A program made the position numbers and the translations under genes. A DNA stretch of 64,000 bases from contig NZ_JAMBOO010000017.1 in NCBI RefSeq assembly GCF_023715895.1, positions 24,488 to 88,487 on the forward strand, given 5' to 3'. Positions 18,033 to 26,751 of this stretch are shown one piece after another (position 1 is the stretch's first letter; each line of letters opens with the position of its first letter). Below the pieces are notes generated by a model. It searched no databases. It was not told the origin of the DNA and saw only the letters and a program-made list of their open reading frames with translations. Source of the stretch: Domibacillus indicus (GTDB taxonomy: Bacteria > Bacillota > Bacilli > Bacillales > Domibacillaceae).

Positions 18033-18043
18033 CGAGCCGCTCG
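18033..18043. promoter_or_regulatory. CGAGCCGCTCG palindrome, candidate operator O4
   Basis: Perfect palindromic arms around a central base, 9 bp upstream of a TTGACA box (18052-18057). No gene follows on the plus strand for over 1 kb, so it is either a leftover of a lost gene or controls an untranslated RNA. Confidence 0.5.
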
Positions 18044-18187
18044 ATCGTATATTGACAAGAATTTAACTAGATAGCTGTTTAGGCGATTGTTTACCGATAA
18101 AAACTTTCAGGAGACTGTGTTGAATGTGTTTTTGAATGATGTTTACGAATCAGCATAGGATTTGGAAATAAGAGAATAAATATATCA

Positions 18188-18412
18188 CTAAACTACGATA
18201 GATGTTCTTGGTAGTTTGTCATTACAAATGTAAGAAACAATTGAAGCAATACGCAATAGAAGGATAATTATTAATATAGCTATCCTTATAACTCCAAGCT
18301 TTTTTCTATCTATATCGTCATTCCCTATTAAAAATAGTAAGTGCCTTAATATAGGACTGTTTAGCAAGCCAGTAGTTAAAAGATAAAAGACAACATGCTG
18401 AATGTTAAACAT
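18188..18412 (-). CDS. Possible small membrane protein
   Basis: 74 codons with two hydrophobic stretches (~5-28 and ~40-62). There is no convincing ribosome site and the family is not recognised. It could be a chance frame. Confidence 0.3.
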   Translation of the reverse strand: MFNIQHVVFYLLTTGLLNSPILRHLLFLIGNDDIDRKKLGVIRIAILIIILLLRIASIVSYICNDKLPRTSIVV

Positions 18413-18462
18413 TTTATTGATCTGTAGAATAAAAGAGCAGATACTTGGTTAAAAAATACTTT

Positions 18463-18492
18463 AAAAAGAACGGCTAAATAGCCGCTCTTTTT
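18463..18492 (-). terminator. Terminator of the Cys-rich gene
   Basis: Stem AAAAAGAACGGCTA/TAGCCGCTCTTTTT with one mismatch, directly downstream (minus strand) of the stop at 18503. T-runs on both sides. Confidence 0.65.
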
Positions 18493-18502
18493 GTTTTTAA
18501 GA

Positions 18503-18895
18503 TCATTTTGGTATTACTCGGATTTTGATAGGAACGGTTTTAACGGTAAAGCCACTTGACTCACAAAGTGATTTTTTACACCTGCCACACTTTGGACACT
18601 TTACCCAGTAACATACATTACATGTTGTGTTAACGGAACTATCTACTTGACCTTCACAATCATGACCCCAACATTTATTTTTGTAGGGCTTTAACTCTGA
18701 CGTATGAAAGGTTTCGATAACATATTCATTAGAAGACTTGTCCTTAAATATAACACTCCATCGTTGCTTGTCCTCAACTGGATACAAGAGAGTTCCAGGT
18801 CCAGCATATTTTTTAACTGAATATTTTTTTTGTCCAGTTAATATTACAGTTTTCGTGTTTAATGCAACAGCCTGGCCTGTATGAAAATTTGTCAT
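18503..18895 (-). CDS. Small Cys-rich (zinc-ribbon-like) protein
   Basis: The start is placed at 18895 because GAGGAGG lies 7 bases upstream. A longer in-frame ATG at 18928 lacks such a site. The N-terminal ~65 residues look like a small beta-barrel (GQAVALN, YAGPGTLLYPVEDKQRW). The C-terminal part has many cysteines (CWGHDCEG, CNVCYWVKCPKCGRCKKSLC), likely binding one or two zinc ions. Family and function are unknown. It lies alone inside the defence-like island. Confidence 0.65.
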   Translation of the reverse strand: MTNFHTGQAVALNTKTVILTGQKKYSVKKYAGPGTLLYPVEDKQRWSVIFKDKSSNEYVIETFHTSELKPYKNKCWGHDCEGQVDSSVNTTCNVCYWVKCPKCGRCKKSLCESSGFTVKTVPIKIRVIPK

Positions 18896-18939
18896 ACGTA
18901 GCCTCCTCGTCCTCGTATTAATCTCCAACGTTAAAATAT

Positions 18940-19392
18940 ATTAGTAATTCCGAGTAGTTAGAACTTTCACTGTTAATGGGGATGCACATAAAAGAACAGG
19001 TGTAGTCTTAAATTAGTTTGTAGGTCCAAGTTACAGCGAAGATCATATTGGATTTCGGTATGACGGAGGGATTGTTCCATACGTGATAGGAGACCATCAT
19101 GATTCACTCTTTCACATTGAGCAGAGAGAAATAGATCAGTAAATAATTCAATTCCCCTCTTACTTTCCTGACAACAGTAATACGGAAGGCAAAAAAACTT
19201 GAGATTGGGGGGAGGTTGAAGTTGGCCTTTGTAATTTAATGCTAGATAATAAGTTAGTGTTGGCGATGTTACTATGACCCAGCCTTTCAGAATCACTTTT
19301 CGCATTTACACCATACGATAAAAAAACATTTTTACGAAGAATTTTTTGAGAAGAAAAGAATACTGTTAAACATAACCTGGAACACAAATCAC
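18940..19392 (+). other. Gap with a decayed coding trace
   Basis: Plus-strand translation gives coding-like pieces (FVGPSYSEDHIGFRYDGGIV, PYVIGDHHDSLFHIEQREID) broken by stops, not assignable to a family. The opposite-strand frames here show no ribosome sites. Confidence 0.3.
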
Positions 19393-21657
19393 GTGCTTTG
19401 GAACACTTACGGGGGGGGATGCTACGTGAGCTATACGGCTAGTAAGGTCAAGGGAACAGGCAGGCACTCCTGGTCAGTTGTTTTTAGGCACCCAGTTAAG
19501 AAAGAATTGAGTGGCAAGGCTGGTCTTAGAGTAAGAAGAGGGTTAGGTACAACTGATGAAAGAGAAGCGCAACGTTTAGTCGACCAAATGAATGAAATAT
19601 TGTCGGATAAAACATTTTGGGATCTTAGTGCAAGACCGATTGCGGCCGTGCGTTTTGACAAAAAAATCGTAACTGCTTTTTATGATTGCTTAGAACCAAA
19701 AAACAGAGATTATTTTAATCTCAGAGAAGACTTATTACCTTTGCCAGGCGCTGAACAGGGATATGCAAAAGTTCTACTTGTTGGTTCTACAGGGGCTGGA
19801 AAAACCACTTTGTTGCGTCAAATTATAGGCACTGATCCTAAAAAAGATCGGTTTCCATCTACTTCACCAAATAAAACAACCGTTTCTGATATTGAGATAA
19901 TATGTTCCCGTGGGGAATTTGAAGCGGCCGTTACTTTCTTTGAACGAAGAGAAGTAAGGTTACACGTTGAAGATTGTGTAATGGCAGCGGTATTAGCTAA
20001 AATCAATGGTCTAGACAATGAAATAGTGTGTATGCGGCTTCTTGAACACAGCGAGCAACGTTTTCGTTTTTTTTATGTACTTGGAGATCCTAACACAGAT
20101 TTAGATGAAGAAGATGAAGAAGACGAGGATGTATCAATTGATGACCAAGAGATAACTGTTGAAGAGAGACAAAAATATTTAACTGTAATTAAAGGATTTT
20201 TAGCACAAGTAACGGCCCTTACTTCTGTAAGTGAGAAAGTTAAGGGAAATTTAATTAGAGAACTTAATATCAATCCTGCTTCATTGAATTCGGAGGACAA
20301 CACAGCATTTGAAGAGATTCTAGAAGAAGAACTTAGGCAGAAAAGAGAATTTCATACGCTGGTAGATGACATGATGAATGAAATGGCCAAGCGATTTAAG
20401 CTTTTGAAAGAGGGAGAGCTACAGCCAGAAACAGAGCAGTGGCCTTCGGTGTGGAGATTTCGAACTGAAGATAGAACGGCTTTTCTTAAAATTATGCGGC
20501 GCTTATCCAGTAATTATGCACCTCAATTTGGAAAGTTGCTTACACCTCTAGTTCAAGGAATTAGGGTTAAAGGTCCATTTATACCGAGTTGGAGCGACAT
20601 TGTACCTAACTTGGTGTTGATTGACGGTCAAGGAATAGGCCATACTGTATCTTCAGCCGTTAGTTTACCAGCTCAAACCTCTAGAAAATTCGAAGCGTGT
20701 GACGCAGTTTTACTAGTTGATAGTGCCAAACAACCGATGCAAACAGCCTCCTTATCGGTTCTAAAAGAACTGGCTGCTAGTGGACATATTTCAAAATTAA
20801 GCATATGTTTCACACACCTGGATGAATTAAAAGGAGATAATCTGCCAAATAGAAAAAGCCGTATTAATCATATAACTGCTTCATTAAATCAAGTTGTTTC
20901 ACACATTAGAGAAACATTAGGTCATGAAGCTGCGATTAATTTAGACTTAATGTTGCCTGCACGTTCATTTTTCTTAGCTAATTTGGATCGAACTATGCAC
21001 GAAAGAAACAAACATACATCTAAAGAACTAAAAAAGTTAATTGAAACTTTAGAAACAAGTATTTTTGAAGAAAAAATGCCTGCAGCTATCCCATTTTATA
21101 ATGAAGCAGATTTAGGTTTTGCTGTTCAAAACGCCACAAAGAAATTTCATGATATTTGGAAAGGACGTTTTGGGAAAACGAGTATCTCTAATGAACAGCC
21201 GCAGCACTGGGCAAGGTTGAAGGCATTATCTAAACGTCTTGCACTAAGCTATAATAACGGGGAATACGATACTCTCCGTCCAGTGTCTGAACTTAAAGAT
21301 TGTTTAATGTATCATATACGTATTTATCTAAGTCAACCCGTTCGTTGGATTCCAGCCAATGTTACAGATAGCGATAAAAAAGATGCAATCGATAGAATTG
21401 CTCGTGAAGTGCACTCTAAGCTTTTTGACTTTACAACTGAACGTATTTGGTTTGATCAGCTGGCTCCCTGGAACCATGCATTTAATCTTAGTGGAGGAGG
21501 ATCAGGCAAAAAAAGAATTAATTCTATGGAAAGAATTTACGAACAAGGAGCACCGATACCCGGAGAAGCTACCACAACCCAAACACAAGAATATCTATTA
21601 AGTACCAGGCGGTTGGTGAAGGATGCTATCCTTTCAAAAGGCGGCAGGATTGTATAA
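19393..21657 (+). CDS. Large P-loop GTPase-like protein with integrase Arm-like N-terminus
   Basis: Up to 754 residues. Two starts are possible: GTG 19393 or GTG 19426. The latter has a G8 run about 7 bases upstream and is favoured. Residues ~15-70 (WSVVFRHP, GLRVRRGLGTTDEREAQRLV, FWD) resemble the Arm DNA-binding domain of tyrosine integrases. A GTPase core follows: G1 GSTGAGKTT (~131-139), G3-like LIDGQGIGH (~409-417) and FTHLDEL (~472-478), where G4 NKxD is altered. Between G1 and G3 there is a ~260-residue insertion with an acidic run (DLDEEDEEDEDVS). The C-terminal ~250 residues are helical. No named family is recognised. Confidence 0.65.
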   Translation: MLWNTYGGGCYVSYTASKVKGTGRHSWSVVFRHPVKKELSGKAGLRVRRGLGTTDEREAQRLVDQMNEILSDKTFWDLSARPIAAVRFDKKIVTAFYDCLEPKNRDYFNLREDLLPLPGAEQGYAKVLLVGSTGAGKTTLLRQIIGTDPKKDRFPSTSPNKTTVSDIEIICSRGEFEAAVTFFERREVRLHVEDCVMAAVLAKINGLDNEIVCMRLLEHSEQRFRFFYVLGDPNTDLDEEDEEDEDVSIDDQEITVEERQKYLTVIKGFLAQVTALTSVSEKVKGNLIRELNINPASLNSEDNTAFEEILEEELRQKREFHTLVDDMMNEMAKRFKLLKEGELQPETEQWPSVWRFRTEDRTAFLKIMRRLSSNYAPQFGKLLTPLVQGIRVKGPFIPSWSDIVPNLVLIDGQGIGHTVSSAVSLPAQTSRKFEACDAVLLVDSAKQPMQTASLSVLKELAASGHISKLSICFTHLDELKGDNLPNRKSRINHITASLNQVVSHIRETLGHEAAINLDLMLPARSFFLANLDRTMHERNKHTSKELKKLIETLETSIFEEKMPAAIPFYNEADLGFAVQNATKKFHDIWKGRFGKTSISNEQPQHWARLKALSKRLALSYNNGEYDTLRPVSELKDCLMYHIRIYLSQPVRWIPANVTDSDKKDAIDRIAREVHSKLFDFTTERIWFDQLAPWNHAFNLSGGGSGKKRINSMERIYEQGAPIPGEATTTQTQEYLLSTRRLVKDAILSKGGRIV

Positions 21658-21660
21658 ATA

Positions 21661-21708
21661 GAGGTAAAGAAAGCTCAGCCAAAAGAAGGGAGGAGCTTTC
21701 TTTACCTC
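21661..21708 (+). terminator. Long hairpin after GTPase-like gene
   Basis: Perfect 16-bp stem GAGGTAAAGAAAGCTC/GAGCTTTCTTTACCTC with a 16-base loop, 4 bp after the stop codon. There is no T-run, but it is strong. Confidence 0.65.
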
Positions 21709-22174
21709 TGGCTATAAGCAAGGCTTAAAATTAATTTTTAGCTTACTTTGAGAAAGGTCAATTTCTTTAGCTTTTTAACGCTTGTATATTATCAGAATAT
21801 TTGTTACTCTACCTTCATAGTTTTAGTTATTTGTCACTTCAAGTGAAAGTCATTGTACCCTTCATTTTGTCAGGGGAGAATCGACACAAAGGAATTGCCG
21901 CTATTCTTACTATGCATTGCATAGATCAGAGAAACAGCAGGCCGATGGCTCAGCCATCCTAAAGTGATTTATTGGATTTTTTAAAAGTAGGCATGTGATC
22001 CTTATTTCACTATGCCTTTACAGAGCAGACCTTAAAACCGGTGGATTCCGTATGGATGAAATCGGTTTTTTTTGCGTTTAATGCTCCATGATCCCGTTAA
22101 AAGAAGCGCATTTGCTCTCTAAGAGCAGTGCGCTTTTTTTATATAAAAAATTCTCAGAAAGGGTGTTTGTCAAA
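21709..22174 (+). promoter_or_regulatory. Leader region before recT with two hairpins
   Basis: No gene was seen between 21709 and 22174. AAAACCG/CGGTTTT (22034-22069) is followed by T8. AAGCGCATTTGCTC/GAGCAGTGCGCTT (22104-22135) is followed by a T-run and ends 40 bp before the recT start. Both look like intrinsic terminators, so the operon may be controlled by attenuation, or the second may end an upstream transcript. Confidence 0.5.
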
Positions 22175-23182
22175 ATGGAAAAAGCATTGGTTTTTTCCCA
22201 GGAACAGAAGTCATTGATCTGGAGCCGCTTTGTCGGACCAAATGAAGGAACACAGGAAGAAGCCAGGCATTTCGTAGAAGTCTGCGAAACGTTTGGACTG
22301 AACCCGCTGCTTGGGGATATTGTGTTTCAAAAATACGAAACAAAGCAGGGTACACGTACAAACTTCATTACCACAAGAGACGGCCTGCTTCGTATAGCGG
22401 CCCAGCATCCCGATTATGTCGGTGCCCCTTGTGCGGCAGAAGTAAGAGAAGGAGATGAGTTTGAGTTCATCCCTTCAGAAGGGACTGTGCGGCATGTGTT
22501 TGGCCAAAAACGTGGGAACATTATCGGCGCCTACGCCGTGTTATACCATAAACGGCTCCGCCCCTGCGCAGTATTCGTCAATTTTGCCGAATACTTTAAA
22601 GCCAATGCACGCTCAGAGAGAGATGGCGGAAAAGGCGGCTCATCTATTTGGGATGCTATGCCAAGCACCGCAATCATTAAAGTGGCAGAAGTGCTCGTTT
22701 TAAAACGCCAGTTCCCGCTCGGCGGCCTTTATACAGCCGAAGAAATGGGGCTGGAAGAGTTTAAAAGCGAACAGGCAGATATTATTCCGGACCATCAAAA
22801 GAGTTCTAAAAACAATACGCCTGATTCTTCACAGCCTGTTCACTATCAAGAGGCAGAAGAAAATCTGCCGTCAGATGAAGAATCAAAAAGCAGCTCAACA
22901 GAAGAAAGCCAGCTGACCTCTGCTGAAGAATCAGATTCAAAAGGCTTTGTTTTAAAACACTACGATTCCGGTGTATCACCGAGCGGCATTCCATATGCCA
23001 AGCTGTATGTGGTCGATCAGGAGTCGAAGAAAGAAAAACTGGTTCTGGCCAAAGGAGAAGAATCGCTGGAACTGACCCGGCAGATTCCAGAAGAAGAAAC
23101 CTTTCTCATGGATGTGCGGGAAGAAAACGGCTATCTCTTTTTAGAATCAGTCAACCACATGGAAGCGGGCGCGATCTCATGA
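22175..23182 (+). CDS. RecT/Bet-family single-strand annealing protein
   Basis: The start is taken at 22175 (AGAAAGGG upstream). An earlier in-frame ATG at 22088 lies inside the terminator hairpin. Residues ~15-200 match phage recombination protein Bet: FVEVCETFGLNPLLGDIVF, FITTRDGLLRIAAQHPDY, AYAVLYHKRLRP and GLYTAEEMG. These proteins anneal single strands during phage or ICE recombination. The C-terminal third is an acidic Ser/Glu linker (SSTEESQLTSAEESDS) plus a small extra domain. It heads an operon with a stop/start overlap (ATGA) to the next gene. Confidence 0.85.
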   Translation: MEKALVFSQEQKSLIWSRFVGPNEGTQEEARHFVEVCETFGLNPLLGDIVFQKYETKQGTRTNFITTRDGLLRIAAQHPDYVGAPCAAEVREGDEFEFIPSEGTVRHVFGQKRGNIIGAYAVLYHKRLRPCAVFVNFAEYFKANARSERDGGKGGSSIWDAMPSTAIIKVAEVLVLKRQFPLGGLYTAEEMGLEEFKSEQADIIPDHQKSSKNNTPDSSQPVHYQEAEENLPSDEESKSSSTEESQLTSAEESDSKGFVLKHYDSGVSPSGIPYAKLYVVDQESKKEKLVLAKGEESLELTRQIPEEETFLMDVREENGYLFLESVNHMEAGAIS

Positions 23183-23529
23183 TCACCACCGCATTCACAG
23201 ACGGTAATACGCTGATTTGTGCAATGTCATCTGAGCGAAAGAGCGGCCTGTATTTCATTGCGGTCCGTCCCGAAAAAGGCTGCCTTATAGTTACTCACTC
23301 GGTATCTGGCAGCCCAGAAAACCAGGCATTATACGTGGAAGAAGCAGTGGCTTGTTACCATGTGTGGCAATGGTGGGATCCGCGCACAAAGGTGATTGTA
23401 AAAACGGCACCTATTACCCTTAAGCCAGAATGGGTTCAAATTCCGGTTCCGGGCACAGTGCAGGATATCATCCAGCAGATTGGAGAGGAGGAGTGGCATG
23501 CTGCCGAATATTTTGGATATTGCCGCTGA
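23179..23529 (+). CDS. Unknown 116-residue protein
   Basis: Overlaps the recT stop by four bases (ATGA) and its own end overlaps the CHC2 gene by 32 bases, so it is clearly part of the operon. The sequence looks beta-rich and contains WQWWDPRTKVIV. No family is recognised. Probably a mobile-element accessory protein. Confidence 0.65.
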   Translation: MITTAFTDGNTLICAMSSERKSGLYFIAVRPEKGCLIVTHSVSGSPENQALYVEEAVACYHVWQWWDPRTKVIVKTAPITLKPEWVQIPVPGTVQDIIQQIGEEEWHAAEYFGYCR

Positions 23530-24169
23530 ACATGGACTGACGTTCCAGCCGCAATCATTCGGAAAAAAGCAGACACTCGCCAAATGCCCCTTCTGCAAAG
23601 AAGACGACCAGCACAGGAAGCGAAAAAAGTATTACCTTTCCTTAAATACACAGGAGCAAATTTTCAAGTGCTGGTTTTGCGGCGAATCCGGCGGTGTTTT
23701 CCGGTTTATGGCTCTTCTGGAGGGCGTATCGGAAAACGAAGCCATCGACCGGTACCGTAAAAAGAGCGGCAGCACCTATAAACGGCACCCGGCTGAGAAA
23801 TTAACGGGCAGCCAGTGCAGAATGATGGGGCTGGGCGCAAAGCCAGACTGGGTTGATATCCGCCATTTTGATGATCAATCCTACAAAGAACTGAGGGAAC
23901 TCGTCTGGAAAGCATGGAAGCAGTTTCTGTGGAATGAAAAGCGGTTTGCCTATCAGCTGCTTGTTTCAGGCATTATAGGCGGAACGTATGAACATACGGT
24001 AGAATCCATTCGGGAAAGAGAACGAGAAATTGGCACACCGCTACTTGAGGAAGTGCTGGCTGTGTATTCTCTTTCCGAGCGGCCGAGAGAGGTCAACCGG
24101 CTAGAAGCCTTTGTCCTGCATGTCTCCAATCCATTCAAGTATCCGTATTCTCACATTGAAGCGGAGTAA
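23498..24169 (+). CDS. CHC2 zinc-finger (primase-type) protein
   Basis: The ATG at 23498 is preceded by GGAGAGGAGG and is preferred to the in-frame 23480. A DnaG-like CHC2 finger lies at ~25-75: CPFCKEDDQH then FKCWFCGESGGVFRFM. Only the finger is present. The Toprim catalytic domain of primases is missing (223 residues in all). The C-terminal half is helical and unknown. A second, intron-split and truncated copy is at 62517-62821. Confidence 0.75.
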   Translation: MLPNILDIAAEHGLTFQPQSFGKKQTLAKCPFCKEDDQHRKRKKYYLSLNTQEQIFKCWFCGESGGVFRFMALLEGVSENEAIDRYRKKSGSTYKRHPAEKLTGSQCRMMGLGAKPDWVDIRHFDDQSYKELRELVWKAWKQFLWNEKRFAYQLLVSGIIGGTYEHTVESIREREREIGTPLLEEVLAVYSLSERPREVNRLEAFVLHVSNPFKYPYSHIEAE

Positions 24170-24251
24170 AAGAGTGGGTTGTTATGCAGTGCAGCAGGCG
24201 GTAATGAAAAGCAGGATGGTACGAACTGTTTCATTCAAAGGAGGAGTAACC

Positions 24252-24314
24252 ATGTTAAAAAGGATGAACACTGGGCATGGAGAACATCGAAAGTGCGGTG
24301 ATCCGTTATGTTAA
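24252..24314 (+). CDS. 20-residue peptide ORF, translationally coupled
   Basis: MLKRMNTGHGEHRKCGDPLC, preceded by a strong AAAGGAGGAG site. Its stop overlaps the next start as TAATG. It may be a leader peptide for the following gene or a real small protein with a Cys-x4-Cys pair. Confidence 0.45.
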   Translation: MLKRMNTGHGEHRKCGDPLC

Positions 24315-24667
24315 TGGCTGTTCCAAAAATCAAATCTACACAGGATGCGGCAGAGCTTGCTGCGGAAATTGAGCGCATGGAATCGTCACTCAAGACATTG
24401 AAAGCCGAATTGAAAAGGTTTGTAGACCAGAACGGTGCAATAGAAACGAAAGAAAAAGTGTGGAATTATAATGTGGCGGTCTCCTGGGAGTTTCATGAGT
24501 CCGGCTTGAGAGACATGGCAGACCAGCTGGTGATTGAAGGGATGAACCCGTGGAAGCTCATGACGATTTCCGCGGCAAACCTGAAAAAAATCGGTTGGAG
24601 TGAAGAGGTGCTGTGCCAATTTGGGCAAAAAAAAGAGACGAAAAAATTTTCGTCCCGAAAGAGATAA
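24314..24667 (+). CDS. Unknown coiled-coil protein
   Basis: The start is taken at ATG 24314, coupled to the upstream small ORF. ATG 24308 is the in-frame alternative. The N-terminal ~45 residues form a coiled coil (AAELAAEIERMESSLKTLKA). Then come aromatic-rich WNYNVAVSWEFHESGL and a basic C-terminus. It sits between the CHC2 and RadC genes, so it is probably a mobile-element accessory protein. Function unknown. Confidence 0.6.
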   Translation: MAVPKIKSTQDAAELAAEIERMESSLKTLKAELKRFVDQNGAIETKEKVWNYNVAVSWEFHESGLRDMADQLVIEGMNPWKLMTISAANLKKIGWSEEVLCQFGQKKETKKFSSRKR

Positions 24668-24786
24668 ATAGAGGTAAGTGATAGTATAGCATATCAAAAA
24701 TAAGCCTTCCACCCCGGGCATATAAAAAACGGTGGCATGAATCCTCGTGCCGCCGCGGCACGGGGGCTCATGGAAAGGAAAAAATA

Positions 24787-25437
24787 ATGGAGAAAAAATA
24801 TATTGAAACAGCGCGTGAAGTACTTTCTAATTATGGTTCAGGCCAGGGTGTGGACCTGCAGCATCTGCTTGCGGTTTTAATTGGACCGAAAGCCACTCCG
24901 GAGCTGTGCGGCCGTCTTTCCGCCAAAGGGCTTCAAGACCTGGCTGACCTGACAGAACATGAGCTGCGTAAAGAAGGGCTGACCCTTACGCAGGCTCAGC
25001 GTGTCATGGCCGGATTTCAAGTCGGCAGAAAGTGGAGTTTCATTTCGGCGGCTGAGCAGCGCTTTACAGTTCGCAGCCCGGAAGATGCGTATAACTACAT
25101 GCGTTCCAAGATTGCCTATGAAAAGCAGGAAGTATTTTACGTGCTTTATTTAAACACCAAAAACCAGGTGATTTATGAGCGGGCTGTCTTTAAAGGAAGC
25201 TTAAATGCTTCGTTAGTGCACCCGAGGGAAACTTATCGCTTTGCGATCCAGCATGCGGCTGCAAGCATTGTCTGTGCGCACAATCACCCGTCGCAGGATC
25301 CTTCACCAAGCCGTGAAGACCTGGATATCACCAAGCGGCTGGCGGAATGCGGCAAGCTGATGGGCATTGAATTGCTTGACCATTTGGTGGTCTGCTCAGA
25401 AAAGTATGTGTCCCTGAAAGAAAAAGGCTGCCTGTAA
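24787..25437 (+). CDS. RadC-like JAMM/MPN protein
   Basis: 216 residues, RBS GGAAAGGAA. The N-terminal helical part (UPF0758 type) is followed by the JAB1/MPN core: VFKGSLNASLVHPRE, then the metal motif HNHPSQDPSPSREDLD (~165-180), and LLDHLVVCSEKYVSLKEKG. RadC-like proteins are common in prophages, ICEs and plasmids. A metal-dependent hydrolase activity is likely, but the cellular role is unsettled. Same strand as the RecT/CHC2 genes. Confidence 0.85.
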   Translation: MEKKYIETAREVLSNYGSGQGVDLQHLLAVLIGPKATPELCGRLSAKGLQDLADLTEHELRKEGLTLTQAQRVMAGFQVGRKWSFISAAEQRFTVRSPEDAYNYMRSKIAYEKQEVFYVLYLNTKNQVIYERAVFKGSLNASLVHPRETYRFAIQHAAASIVCAHNHPSQDPSPSREDLDITKRLAECGKLMGIELLDHLVVCSEKYVSLKEKGCL

Positions 25438-25476
25438 ACCAGCCTTCTTACCATTAAGAACTAATAGTGACTTATT

Positions 25477-25508
25477 AAAGCCAAATCCATTCTCGGATTT
25501 GGCTTTTT
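25477..25508 (+). terminator. Terminator after radC-like gene
   Basis: Perfect 12-bp stem AAAGCCAAATCC/GGATTTGGCTTT with a 6-base loop and T-run. Confidence 0.85.
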
Positions 25509-25544
25509 GTCTTTTAAAAACCCTACACAAAGGAGCGCATAAAA

Positions 25545-26366
25545 ATGAGCGATACAATCTATCAAATGGTCACAAACCGGATCATCGAGCAGCTTGAAAA
25601 AGGTGTAGTGCCATGGCGCCGCCCGTGGAACAATGGTGCGCCAGTAAATTGGGTAACCCAAAAGCCGTACCGCGGCATCAATTCTCTTCTCTTGGAGCCG
25701 GGAGAGTATTCTACGTTCAAGCAGATCAGAGAAGCTGGCGGCAAAGTCCGTAAAGGTGAAAAAGGACATATTGTGGTGTTCTGGAATTGGATAGAGCGTG
25801 AAAATGAAGAAACCGGCGAAAAGGAACAGATCCCGTTTCTTCGCTACTACAAAGTGTTTAATGTAATCAAGCAGGCAGAGGGTCTCCAAAGCAAGAGAGA
25901 GGCGGAAACATTTGACCATAATCCAATTGAGTCTGCCCAGCAGATCGTGCGTGGATACAAGGATTCACCTGTTATCCATCATCATTCCGGGCGTGCTGTT
26001 TATTTTCCTAGGTTGGATCGTGTCAGCGTGCCGCCATTAAAAGACTATCGCACAGTAGAAGAGTACTACTCGGTCCTGTTTCATGAAATGGTTCACAGTA
26101 CAGGCCATAAAAGCCGCCTTGCCCGCAAAGGGATTACACAAAGCGGCGTGTCGTTTGGAGATGAAGTCTATTCTAAAGAAGAGTTGGTTGCGGAAATTGG
26201 GGCAGCGATGCTATGCGGGGTAGCAGGCATCGAAAACATGACGATTGAGAATAGTGCGAGCTATATACAATCCTGGCTTCGTGCACTTAAAGAAGATTCA
26301 AAACTGATTGTGCAGGCAGCAGCACAGGCCCAAAAAGCAGCTCATTATATTAGGTCACCAAACTAA
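25545..26366 (+). CDS. ArdC-like antirestriction / zincin protein
   Basis: 273 residues, start after AAAGGAG. Residues ~1-125 match the ArdC N-terminal ssDNA-binding domain (GVVPWRRPWN, PYRGINSLLL, EAGGKVRKGEKGHIVVFW, YYKVFNV). The C-terminal zincin-like domain has HEMVHSTGH (~180-188) and EELVAEIGAAMLCG. ArdC proteins protect entering mobile DNA from host restriction. A degraded copy of this C-terminus is at 28485-28620, so the gene was once duplicated. Confidence 0.9.
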   Translation: MSDTIYQMVTNRIIEQLEKGVVPWRRPWNNGAPVNWVTQKPYRGINSLLLEPGEYSTFKQIREAGGKVRKGEKGHIVVFWNWIERENEETGEKEQIPFLRYYKVFNVIKQAEGLQSKREAETFDHNPIESAQQIVRGYKDSPVIHHHSGRAVYFPRLDRVSVPPLKDYRTVEEYYSVLFHEMVHSTGHKSRLARKGITQSGVSFGDEVYSKEELVAEIGAAMLCGVAGIENMTIENSASYIQSWLRALKEDSKLIVQAAAQAQKAAHYIRSPN

Positions 26367-26385
26367 AATCGTGTGTTATTAACCA

Positions 26386-26565
26386 CAATCAAAAAGTTAG
26401 TAATCACAGGAGTACTTAATAATAAGTGTACTTTAGCAAAGGTGTGTGTTTGCTAAAGTACACTTATATTATTAAAAGGTATTCCCGATATTAAGGCAAT
26501 CAAAAGGTTAGTAATCATAAGTGTACTTAAACAAAAGTATACTTTAGCAAAAATACACCTTTGTT
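26386..26565. repeat. Two copies of a dispersed repeat with an internal long hairpin
   Basis: Units starting at 26386 (CAATCAAAAAGTTAGTAATC) and 26498 (CAATCAAAAGGTTAGTAATC), each continuing to a GTACTT-containing segment. In the first unit AAGTGTACTTTAGCAAA (26424-26440) pairs perfectly over 17 bp with 26449-26465. Further copies are at 30418 and 63771. Otherwise nothing is seen in the gap 26367-26751. Confidence 0.7.
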
Positions 26566-26751
26566 GTTGCTGAGGTATTCCCAGCCAAAAGATTTATTTA
26601 TAAAGTTATCACAGATTGCTACAAACGCTATATTGTAGCCCAGGAGTCCAAGAATAAAGGATGTTCTTGTGGTTTATGAAAAATAACCGTAAAAAACGGT
26701 TAAGAAGCCGTGCAAGCCTAATAATTGATCCTCAACAAGTTTTTTAGGTCT

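Noticed and set aside
23498..24169. Complete DNA primase
   Set aside because: Only the CHC2 finger is visible. The Toprim catalytic domain is absent.
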